From JBCDBY01 sp039182715 (GTDB taxonomy: Bacteria; Planctomycetota; PLA2): a stretch of DNA of 5,515 nucleotides. The DNA is taken from positions 1 to 5,515 of the forward strand of contig JBCDBY010000298.1 of the NCBI GenBank assembly GCA_039182715.1, given 5' to 3'. A program made the position numbers and the translations under genes. Below, one piece after another: positions 1-5,515 of this stretch. The notes beneath the pieces are model-generated. The model saw only the letters and a list, made by a program, of their open reading frames with translations. It ran no database searches and had not been told where the DNA came from. Position 1 is the stretch's first letter. Each line of letters starts with the position of its first letter.

Positions 1-1799
1 AACGGCGGGTTCGGGTTGGGGAAGAACGCCTCGAGATACTTGAAGCGGGGCGGCAGCGGCTTGCCGTCCAGCCCGCTGTAGATCAACCCCGTTACGGAGA
101 GCAGGAAGACGATCGCCACCATGGAGCCGCGTCCCAGCTTCCAGTTCGCGCGATCGCGGAACAGCGTGGGCAGATCCATCAGGTAGATCGCGGCGACGAG
201 GAAGCTCAGGCCCCAGAGAAGGATGAACGTCTCCCGGTCGATCAGGTAGGTGCCCACCGCCAGGTCGATGTTCGACACGAACTTCAGCACGAGGCCCAGC
301 TCGAGAATGCCCAGCGTCACCTTGAGGTGCTTCATCCAGATGCCGCTCTTGGGCAGGTTGGAGAGCGCCTTGGGCGAAAGCGACAGAATGACGAACGGCA
401 CGGCCATCGTCAGCCCGAATACGCCCATCGCCGCCGTGACGCGCAACCAGTCGCCCGATTGCGCCGCGTAGACCAGCAGCGCGCCGACGAACGGCGCCGT
501 GCAGGTGAACGAGGTGATGACCAACGTCGTGCCCATGGCGAACACGCTCGCGTAGCCGCTTCCGCCGCCGCCCGCCTTGGCCGCGAAGTTCTGCAGGAAG
601 GAGGGCAGGTTGATCTCGTAGAGGCCGATCAGGCTCAGCCCGAAGTAGAGGAAGAGCAGCGCGAACACGAGGTTGACCCACTTGTTCGTCGCGATGTCGA
701 GCACCTGCTGGCCCTGCAGGACGCCGAGACCGACCACGGCGCCGATCGCCGCGAAGATCATGACGATGCCGAGACCGTAGGCGGTCGCCAGTCCGGTCGT
801 GTTCTTGCCCGCCTCGCCCTGCTTCGTGAAGAAGCTGATCGTGATCGGGATGAGCGGGTACGTGCACGGCATCGCCAGCGCGATGAGGCCGGCGCCGAAG
901 GCGAGCAGGAAGAGCGTCCAGATACTCGCGCCGGCGAGTGCGTTTTCGCCCGTGGGGCGCAAGGGATCGACGATCGTGCCGTCGCCAGGCTCAGCGTTCC
1001 AGGAGACGTCGACGTAGCGCAGTTTTTCCGGCAGGCAGATGTTGGGGTCGCACGCCTGCCAGAAGACCTTCAGCCGCGTCGTGTACTCACCGTCCCGGAC
1101 CGGCGTGACCGGAATCTCGATCTTGAAGGTGCCCTTGTACTTCTCGTCGGGCGGCACGAAAGGGCCGACGCTGCGAAAGTCGTCCTCGGGCCCGCTCGGC
1201 AGGATCTCGAAGATCATCGGGGCGCCGATGCCGCCGTCGCTCGCGCCGCCGTACGTGTACCAGCCCTCCGCCTCGCCGGACATTTCCAGCTCGACGATCA
1301 GCGCGTTGCGCTGACCCGCCGTGGCCGGCGTGTCGCGCAGGACCGCACTTTTGACGGTCAGCTCGCCCGGCGCCGGGCCCAGCAGCCCGATGCCAAGCCC
1401 TCCGGGCGCGCCCGCCGGCGCGCTCGCGAAGACCTTGCCCTTGCCCTCGGCGGTGAACGTCTTGCCGTCGCCGTGCGTCCCGGTCACCTTGGCGGTGACG
1501 TCGAACGGCGCCTCGGCCGACACTTCCATCGGAATGCGCACGGTGAACGGAGCGCCGTACACGCCCTTCGTGTCCGGGTGCGGCAGGATCGGAGCCTGCA
1601 GCGTGCCGCCGGGCGCCGTCGCGACGACCTCGAGCCCCTCGACCTTCAAGCCGGTCGGTCCGGGATCAACGATGACCAGGAGATCGACGGTCGAGCCGGA
1701 CTGGGCCTCGATGAACTCGTCGGTCTGCAGTTTGACGGTGGGATCGGCCAGCAGCGAAGCGCCGGCCAGCAGGAGGGCTATGAGTGTCCGCAAAGGCAT
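1..1799 (-). CDS. dsbD: Thiol:disulfide interchange protein DsbD, C terminus beyond window
   Basis: Inner-membrane protein that passes electrons from cytoplasmic thioredoxin to periplasmic thiol proteins. Reading the minus strand from ATG at 1799 gives 599 residues without a stop, running off the left edge. Seen: signal peptide at residues 1–18 (PLRTLIALLLAGASLLA); a beta-rich domain at about 20–125; a second, DsbD-alpha-like domain at about 145–270 with the redox pair C250/C255 in WQACDPNICLPEKL; then a CcdA-like membrane region from about 290 to 575. The membrane cysteines are C312 (AMPCTYPLIPITISFF) and C433 (SFTCTAPFVGALLV), matching the two transmembrane cysteines of the DsbD/CcdA family. 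About eight membrane segments are visible, ending near FLLSVTGLIYSG. The usual C-terminal thioredoxin-like domain, if present, lies outside the window. Start choice: first Met directly before the signal peptide, with GGCGGA 7 nt upstream. Odd: the N-terminal domain is doubled and the first copy has no cysteines. It is divergent from the peptidase gene. The family call is firm; whether it serves cytochrome c biogenesis or general thiol reduction cannot be told. Confidence 0.93.
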   Translation of the reverse strand, partial: MPLRTLIALLLAGASLLADPTVKLQTDEFIEAQSGSTVDLLVIVDPGPTGLKVEGLEVVATAPGGTLQAPILPHPDTKGVYGAPFTVRIPMEVSAEAPFDVTAKVTGTHGDGKTFTAEGKGKVFASAPAGAPGGLGIGLLGPAPGELTVKSAVLRDTPATAGQRNALIVELEMSGEAEGWYTYGGASDGGIGAPMIFEILPSGPEDDFRSVGPFVPPDEKYKGTFKIEIPVTPVRDGEYTTRLKVFWQACDPNICLPEKLRYVDVSWNAEPGDGTIVDPLRPTGENALAGASIWTLFLLAFGAGLIALAMPCTYPLIPITISFFTKQGEAGKNTTGLATAYGLGIVMIFAAIGAVVGLGVLQGQQVLDIATNKWVNLVFALLFLYFGLSLIGLYEINLPSFLQNFAAKAGGGGSGYASVFAMGTTLVITSFTCTAPFVGALLVYAAQSGDWLRVTAAMGVFGLTMAVPFVILSLSPKALSNLPKSGIWMKHLKVTLGILELGLVLKFVSNIDLAVGTYLIDRETFILLWGLSFLVAAIYLMDLPTLFRDRANWKLGRGSMVAIVFLLSVTGLIYSGLDGKPLPPRFKYLEAFFPNPNPP

Positions 1800-1806
1800 G
1801 TTGTGG

Positions 1807-1812
1807 TCCGCC
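1807..1812 (-). promoter_or_regulatory. Ribosome binding site of dsbD
   Basis: GGCGGA on the minus strand lies 7 nt before the ATG at 1799. It is a modest Shine-Dalgarno match, but the spacing is good and it supports the chosen start. Confidence 0.45.
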
Positions 1813-1823
1813 GTATATTACGC

Positions 1824-1829
1824 AGGGAG
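1824..1829 (+). promoter_or_regulatory. Ribosome binding site deciding the GTG start at 1841
   Basis: AGGGAG ends 11 nt before GTG 1841. The spacing is a little long, but it is the only purine-rich stretch near any in-frame start. The longer reading frame from GTG 1784 would overlap the divergent dsbD start and add 19 residues (SAKACCGPPYITQGVSPI after the start) that do not look like part of the enzyme fold. Confidence 0.5.
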
Positions 1830-1840
1830 TCAGCCCGATC

Positions 1841-2917
1841 GTGCCCCTCGAATCCCGCCTCCGCGAAATCCTCCCCATCCCGACCGCACCGTTCGAAGAA
1901 GGCCGTGTTCATCGGCATTTGCGGGCGGCCGTGCGGGCCAATCCGCGTCTTCGCGATCGCGTGGACGAGCATGGAAACCTGGAAATCGTGTACGGGAAGG
2001 GGCGACCCGCCCTCTGGTTCGCCTGCCACACCGATCACCCGGCGCTGCGGGTGGACGGGAAGGGCACCGCGGTCATCGAGGGCGGCATCCGGGCCGACGC
2101 GCTTGTCGGTGCACGTCTACGCACCTTCGATGCCGACGTCCACCCGACCGTCACGAAGGTCCTCGAGCGCGGGGCGCACTCCGGCGGCCGGGTGAAGCTC
2201 AAGGGGGCCGTTGGGCTCAAGAAGGGCACGCCGCTCGTCCTCGACCTGCCGGGCGTCTCCTTCGCCGGCGGCAAGGTCCGCGCCCGCGCCATCGACGACC
2301 TCTGCGCCGTCGCTGCCTGCCTCGCGGTCATCGACACGCTCACGAAGAAGCGCTGGGAAGGCAGCGTCGGCTTCCTCTTCACGCGCGCCGAGGAGGTCGG
2401 CTTCGCCGGCGCCCTCGGCTGGACGCGCTCGACGAAGCTCTCGCGCCGTTCGGCGATCGTCAATCTCGAGATGTCTCCGGCGCGCCCGCACACGCCGCAG
2501 GGCAAAGGCCCGATCCTGCGCATCGGCGACCGCATCACGATCTTCGACGACGGGGTTTCGCTGGCGCTCGAGCAGTGCGCGATGCAGCTCCAGAAGAAGC
2601 ACGAGACGTTCGCCTACCAGCGTGCGCTGATGGACGGCGGCGCCTGCGAAGCGACGGTCTACGCGCGCGCCGGGTTCCGCGCCGGCGCCCTCTGCCTGCC
2701 GCTGAAGAATTACCACAACCACGCGCCGCGCGGCCGCACCGGACCGGAGTACGTGGCGCGCGCCGACGCCGAGAATCTCGTGCTCTGGATGGAGGCGTTC
2801 GCGCGCACGCACGCAAACATGCCGGGCGTCGCACGCCTCGAGAAGCGGCTCGACAAGCTCTACCGGAAGCACGCGAAACGGCTCATTCGCACCGCCGACC
2901 AAGGGGCCGGCACTTGA
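1841..2917 (+). CDS. M42/M20-like zinc aminopeptidase
   Basis: Predicted cytoplasmic two-metal peptidase of the MH clan, 358 residues from GTG 1841, a normal size for M42 enzymes. Metal and catalytic positions can be read in order: H63 and D65 in FACHTDHPALRV; D152 or D153 in RARAIDDLCAV (the bridging Asp of 'aRaiDDr'); the catalytic pair E184–E185 in FTRAEEVGFAGA; E210 in VNLEMSPA; and a C-terminal His, H292 or H294, in NYHNHAPRGRTGPEY. Between the first His and the bridging Asp lies a beta-rich insert (about residues 75–145, ending KKGTPLVLDLPGV), where M42 enzymes carry their oligomerisation domain. This favours M42 over M20. No signal peptide is seen. An in-frame GTG at 1784 is a possible longer start. 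The stop overlaps the start of the aminotransferase gene, so the two are probably translationally coupled. The fold call is strong, but substrate (peptide or another amide) is unknown; deacetylase-type M20 enzymes are the main alternative. Confidence 0.85.
   Translation: MPLESRLREILPIPTAPFEEGRVHRHLRAAVRANPRLRDRVDEHGNLEIVYGKGRPALWFACHTDHPALRVDGKGTAVIEGGIRADALVGARLRTFDADVHPTVTKVLERGAHSGGRVKLKGAVGLKKGTPLVLDLPGVSFAGGKVRARAIDDLCAVAACLAVIDTLTKKRWEGSVGFLFTRAEEVGFAGALGWTRSTKLSRRSAIVNLEMSPARPHTPQGKGPILRIGDRITIFDDGVSLALEQCAMQLQKKHETFAYQRALMDGGACEATVYARAGFRAGALCLPLKNYHNHAPRGRTGPEYVARADAENLVLWMEAFARTHANMPGVARLEKRLDKLYRKHAKRLIRTADQGAGT
2901..2906 (+). promoter_or_regulatory. Ribosome binding site of the aminotransferase, inside the peptidase gene
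   Basis: AAGGGG lies 7 nt before TTG 2914. It supports a TTG start that overlaps the upstream stop codon, which would otherwise be easy to miss. Confidence 0.55.
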
Positions 2918-3768
2918 GCGAGGTCCTCGTGCACGACGGCACGGGCGTCGCCCCGGCCGCCGACGCGCGCATCCCCATTCTCGACCACGGCTTCCTCTAC
3001 GGCGACTCGGTCTACGACGTCGTCCGCACCGCCAACCGGCGGCTCTTCATGGCGCGCGAGCATCTCGACCGCCTGCGCCGCTCCGGCGCGCTCATCTACC
3101 TCGAGCTGCCCTGGAGCGACGCGGAGATCGAGGCGCGCATCGCCGCGCTCCACGAGCGACTCGGTCCGGTCGAGGCGTATTTTCGCATCATCGCCACGCG
3201 CGGCCCCGGGCCCATCTCGCTGCTGCCGGACGGCTGCGACGAGCCGGGCCTCTACATCGTCGGCCGCTCGCTCATCACCTACGACGCGCGCCTCTACGAG
3301 CAGGGGTGTGCGGTCCAGGTCGTCGATCGGCTGCGCAACGCGAGCGAGGCGCTCGATCCGCAGGCGAAGACCGGCAACTACCTCAACAACATGCTCGGGC
3401 TCATCGAGGCGCGCCGCGCCGAGGCCGACGACGCGCTCTTCTTCAACGCACAGGGCAATCTCACCGAGGCGACCACGTCCAACGCGTGGATCGTCGAGGC
3501 GAACGGACGCATCGTCACGCCGCCGATCGCCGACGGCCTGCTCCCCGGAATCACGCGCGACTGGATCTTCGCGCTCGACGAGGCGGTCGCCGAAGAACCC
3601 ATTGACCGCGGGCGTCTCGATCGAGCGGCGGAGGTCTTCCTGACGGGGACCGTCAAGGGCGTCATGCCGGTCACGCGCATCGACGGCGTGCCGGTCGGCG
3701 ACGGATCGCCGGGCCCGGTCGCCCGCCGCCTCGCAGCCGCGTACGACGAGACTCTGGCCGCCAACTGA
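2914..3768 (+). CDS. Class IV PLP-dependent aminotransferase (IlvE / D-amino-acid transaminase family)
   Basis: Cytoplasmic PLP enzyme of fold type IV, 284 residues, close to the usual length. Family signatures in order: LDHGFLYGDSVYDVVRT (residues 23–39, N-terminal active-site loop); EHLDRL (49–54); the PLP-binding lysine K152 in DPQAKTGNYLNNMLGLIEAR; E185 and the cofactor-anchoring segment NLTEATTSNAWIV (182–194); LLPGITR (209–215, phosphate-binding turn); and TGTVKGVMPVTRIDG (244–258). These fit branched-chain aminotransferase, D-alanine transaminase or aminodeoxychorismate lyase. The KTGNYLNNMLG form resembles proteins usually labelled branched-chain aminotransferase, but short members of this family are often misnamed, so no gene symbol is given. 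Start: TTG overlaps the peptidase stop (TTGA) and has AAGGGG 7 nt upstream. The residues just after it (SEVLVHDGTGVAPA) match the normal family N terminus. The overlap implies one transcript and coupled translation with the peptidase, suggesting linked amino-acid metabolism. Confidence 0.9.
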   Translation: MSEVLVHDGTGVAPAADARIPILDHGFLYGDSVYDVVRTANRRLFMAREHLDRLRRSGALIYLELPWSDAEIEARIAALHERLGPVEAYFRIIATRGPGPISLLPDGCDEPGLYIVGRSLITYDARLYEQGCAVQVVDRLRNASEALDPQAKTGNYLNNMLGLIEARRAEADDALFFNAQGNLTEATTSNAWIVEANGRIVTPPIADGLLPGITRDWIFALDEAVAEEPIDRGRLDRAAEVFLTGTVKGVMPVTRIDGVPVGDGSPGPVARRLAAAYDETLAAN

Positions 3769-3809
3769 TTCGTTTGGGCCGCAGGTTGCGTAAGCTCCCC
3801 CGGGTCGAC

Positions 3810-3827
3810 GGAAGCTGTACCGCTTCC
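3810..3827. promoter_or_regulatory. 18 bp imperfect palindrome before the permease gene
   Basis: GGAAGCTGTACCGCTTCC reads the same on both strands apart from one mismatched pair (3816/3821). It is centred 26 nt upstream of the permease ATG. It could be an operator for a dimeric regulator, or a small hairpin in the leader. No T-run follows, so it is not a standard Rho-independent terminator for the aminotransferase gene. It does not match a regulator site that I can name. Confidence 0.35.
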
Positions 3828-3844
3828 ACGACAAACCGTCACCT

Positions 3845-5302
3845 ATGGGCCGCATCGGCGTAACGCTCACCATCGGACTGCTCTTCTTCCTCGTGCTGGC
3901 CCCGGTCGGCACGATGGTCATCGCGAGCCTCACCGTGGGGGAGGTGCGCCTCGTCGATGGCCGCGTCTACCGCGGGCCGATCACGATCCAGAGCGAGAAG
4001 AAGGTCGAGATCAAGCCGCGCTCGACCGGCCGCGCGGAGGAGTTTCCGCGCCACGAAGTCGAGTCTGTCGGTCCGATCTTCGGACTCGACAACTACGAGG
4101 GCCTGCTCAGCGGGAAGGCCGAGCAGCTCATGTTCAAGGGCACGATCGCGCTCGCCGCCGTCTCGACGTTGCTTGCCGTGCTTCTCGGGTTGCCGCTCGG
4201 CCTGTTGCTCGGCGCCTACCGCGTGCCGGGCCGCGCCATCTGGGAGATCCTGCTCACGCTGCCCCTGGTGCTGCCGCCGATCCTCGTGGCGATCGGCACC
4301 TTTCACGACCTGGCCGACTTCCAGCCCGCCTTCCTGCGCGCCGCGATCGTCTTCGCCCTCACGCTCTACCCGCTCGTCATGCTCTTCACGTCGCGCGCGC
4401 TGCGCGGCATCGGGGCCGACGCGCTCGACGCCGCCCGACTGCATGCGTCGCCGCGGGAAGCGCTCTTCCGCGTCGTGCTGGGACCGGCCCTGCCCGGGAC
4501 GGCGGCCGGGGCGCTGCTCGTCTTCGTCTTCGTCATCTCCGACTTCGCCGTGCCCGACTTTCTCGGCGTGACGACGGCGGAGAACACGATCGTCGTCTAC
4601 GCCAACGCGGTCTTCGGCGCGTGGATGAAGGACTTCGACGCCGGCCGCGCCGCGGCGATCGGCATGCCGGTCACGATGCTTGCGCTGATCGGCTTTGCGC
4701 TCGTGCTCTGGATCGAGCGGCGCCGCGGCGTCGCCACGATGGGGGGCGACTTCGAGCCGCCGCGTCCGCTGCCGCTCGCGCGTCGCGGTCGGTGGGTCGC
4801 GCTCGGCGAGCTCACGCTCGTCGTGATCATCTCGGTGCTCTGGCCGCTCCGCGGGCACGCCGACACGGCGGCGGGCAAGCACTTCGGCTCCACCGTCTCG
4901 CAGCGCACGCAGCGGCCGCCGGGCGAGCCGGTCGATCCGCGCTCCAAGCCGTCGTCGCTCCTGGATGGATTGCAGCGCGGCGTGAAGCACCAGAGCGTCG
5001 ACCGCTCCGCGTGGACCTCCGTGCGTCTCGGCGTGTCGGGCGCATTGATCGCGGTTCTGCTCGCGCTGCTCGCGACCGAAGCGGGCCGCGGCCGGCCCTG
5101 GGTGGATCGCATCCTGCTGCTGACCTGCTTCCTGCCGGTGGCCGTCCCTTCGATGTCCTTCGCCGTCGGATGGATGGAGATGTACGGCACCAAGGCGGCG
5201 CAGGGCGCATGGAAACCGGTCTTGCTGCTCGCGGCGCGGCTGCTGCCCTTCGTCACCCTCGCGGTGCGCGCCGTGCGCCTACGGCTCGACGACGAGCTGC
5301 TC
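3845..5302 (+). CDS. Two-domain ABC transporter permease (FbpB/ThiP type), broken at its 3' end
   Basis: Inner-membrane permease of a binding-protein-dependent importer. Fused double-domain permeases of this kind serve ferric iron, thiamine or similar solutes; the substrate here is unknown. From ATG 3845, 486 residues are genuine. Domain 1: membrane segments at about 6–28, 98–123, 135–152, 165–182, 217–239 and 271–290, with an EAA-type coupling loop at about 184–213 (RALRGIGADALDAARLHASP). Domain 2: segments at about 318–334, 393–411, 420–443 and 457–476. It then reaches LRLDDELL, exactly where a second EAA loop should follow with 'EAARLxGA'. Instead the frame continues with 40 unrelated residues to a stop at 5423–5425, and these are antisense to phnG. 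The second EAA loop and last segments are missing. A beta-rich insert occupies residues 34–75 after the first segment. There is no clear Shine-Dalgarno before the ATG; a stop at 3791 bounds the frame upstream and no better start is seen. No ATPase or binding-protein gene is in the window. Confidence 0.85.
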
Positions 5303-5310
5303 CCGCCAGC
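5296..5310. other. Junction between permease and phnG fragments
   Basis: Two unrelated genes on opposite strands are both interrupted at the same point, within a few bases of 5303. On the left, the permease loses its second EAA loop; on the right, PhnG loses its C-terminal half. No inverted repeat, target duplication, tRNA or integrase is visible around the join. This is either a chimeric assembly join or a real illegitimate rearrangement; the former is more likely. Confidence 0.8.
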
Positions 5311-5515
5311 CACCTCAACCACGGCACGTGTGACGGTGACCTCACCGAGATTGAATGGTTGGCCTGTGCCACTAATGCGTCCGCGCGCCATCACTAGCCC
5401 GGTTTCAGGCGCCCTGATGTCATGACAATTGGTCGAGCAATCGGCAGCCTCCAATCCGGCCTGGAGTTCGACGATCGTTGCCCGCGCGAAGATGGCCATT
5501 GCCGCCTGCCGATCG
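5303..5515 (-). CDS. phnG: PhnG fragment, carbon–phosphorus lyase complex subunit (N-terminal half)
   Basis: PhnG is a subunit of the core complex that, with PhnH, PhnI, PhnJ and others, breaks down phosphonates. Reading the minus strand in from the right edge, 71 codons match the N-terminal half of PhnG. They begin DRQAAMAIFARATIVELQAG and contain the conserved core APETGLVMARGRISGTGQPF followed by NLGEVTVTRAVVEVAGG. The family core 'ETGLV…GGTG..F..G..T.TRA' is clear. The 5' end lies beyond the window, since residues before the internal Met at 5499 still fit the family. At about 5303 the match stops and the frame runs into Ser/Arg-rich residues that are the antisense of the permease, so the C-terminal half is missing. 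Codon use differs from the neighbours, with many A/T-ending codons (CTA, AGT, ACA, CAA, CCA, GGT, CGT), and G+C is about 62 %. The wording is closest to alphaproteobacterial PhnG as I remember it. It is probably DNA from another genome joined in assembly. Confidence 0.85.

Larger units (their letters stand above)
1800..1840. promoter_or_regulatory. Divergent intergenic gap between dsbD and the peptidase gene
   Basis: This 41 bp gap separates two divergent genes, so promoters for both must lie in it or inside the neighbouring gene starts. Its only AT-rich patch is at 1814–1820, read as TATATT on the plus strand and TAATAT on the minus strand. Either could be a -10 box, but transcription would then begin within the ribosome binding site of the gene it served, and no convincing -35 box sits at the right distance. 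I therefore treat it as a weak candidate only. Confidence 0.2.

Noticed and set aside
327..2195. Long plus-strand open frame opposite dsbD
   Set aside because: Its product is an Arg/Asp/Glu-rich shadow with no domain. The minus strand there encodes an unmistakable DsbD with signal peptide, redox cysteines and membrane segments.
1321..2913. Apparent 531-codon N-terminal extension of the aminotransferase frame
   Set aside because: It lies antisense to dsbD and out of frame with the peptidase. The aminotransferase family N terminus begins right at TTG 2914, which has its own ribosome binding site.
3769..3844. Rho-independent terminator after the aminotransferase gene
   Set aside because: The 3810–3827 palindrome has no following T-run, and the next gene begins 17 nt later on the same strand.
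2860..3933. Minus-strand open frame of 357 codons opposite the aminotransferase
   Set aside because: A GC-rich antisense shadow with low-complexity Arg/Asp/Val content. The plus strand carries all class IV aminotransferase motifs.
3839..4990. Minus-strand open frame of 383 codons opposite the permease
   Set aside because: Almost entirely Arg, Asp, Glu, His and Gln, as expected from the antisense of a hydrophobic membrane protein in GC-rich DNA.
5303..5425. The last 40 codons of the permease frame as a real C-terminal extension
   Set aside because: They are the antisense of conserved PhnG residues, have no membrane character, and replace the essential second EAA loop.
5303..5515. Insertion sequence or transposon end at the permease break
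   Set aside because: No terminal inverted repeat, target duplication or transposase is visible, and the right-hand DNA codes for PhnG.
1..5515. tRNA, rRNA, CRISPR array or long direct repeats
   Set aside because: Reading through both strands showed no tRNA-like cloverleaf ends, no regularly spaced repeats and no rRNA signature stretches. Nearly all the window is coding.

Overview
This is a 5.5 kb stretch of a GC-rich bacterial genome (about 69 % G+C just before the tail). Codons mostly end in G or C, two genes start with GTG or TTG, and genes are tightly packed. The source is not certain. The DsbD architecture and a short 'DGRV.RG…V.I…FPR.EVESV' insert in the permease resemble proteins I associate with Planctomycetota or similar phyla; this is inference, not a placement. 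The short window and the mismatched right end suggest a metagenomic contig.

Layout. (1) 1–1799, minus strand: a DsbD-type thiol:disulfide interchange protein, complete at its N terminus and cut at its C terminus by the left window edge. (2) 1800–1840: a 41 bp divergent intergenic gap. (3) 1841–2917, plus: an M42/M20-like zinc aminopeptidase. (4) 2914–3768, plus: a class IV PLP aminotransferase whose TTG start overlaps the peptidase stop, so the two are almost certainly one operon. (5) 3769–3844: a short gap with an 18 bp imperfect palindrome. (6) 3845–~5302, plus: a two-domain ABC transporter permease of the FbpB/ThiP type that stops abruptly inside its second EAA loop. (7) ~5303–5515, minus: the N-terminal half of PhnG (carbon–phosphorus lyase complex), with visibly different codon use, butted directly against the broken permease.

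The peptidase and aminotransferase could act in sequence, the first releasing amino acids from peptides and the second transaminating them or making a related amino acid. The permease may or may not belong to the same unit, and no ATPase or binding protein lies in the window. DsbD is divergent and would carry reducing power across the inner membrane for periplasmic thiol proteins or cytochrome c maturation.

The most important point for a reader is the join near 5303. Neither gene continues across it, and the simplest explanation is a chimeric assembly at a contig end. I see no new biological system here. The more interesting points are the Cys-less duplicate of the DsbD N-terminal domain and the small beta-rich insert in the permease.
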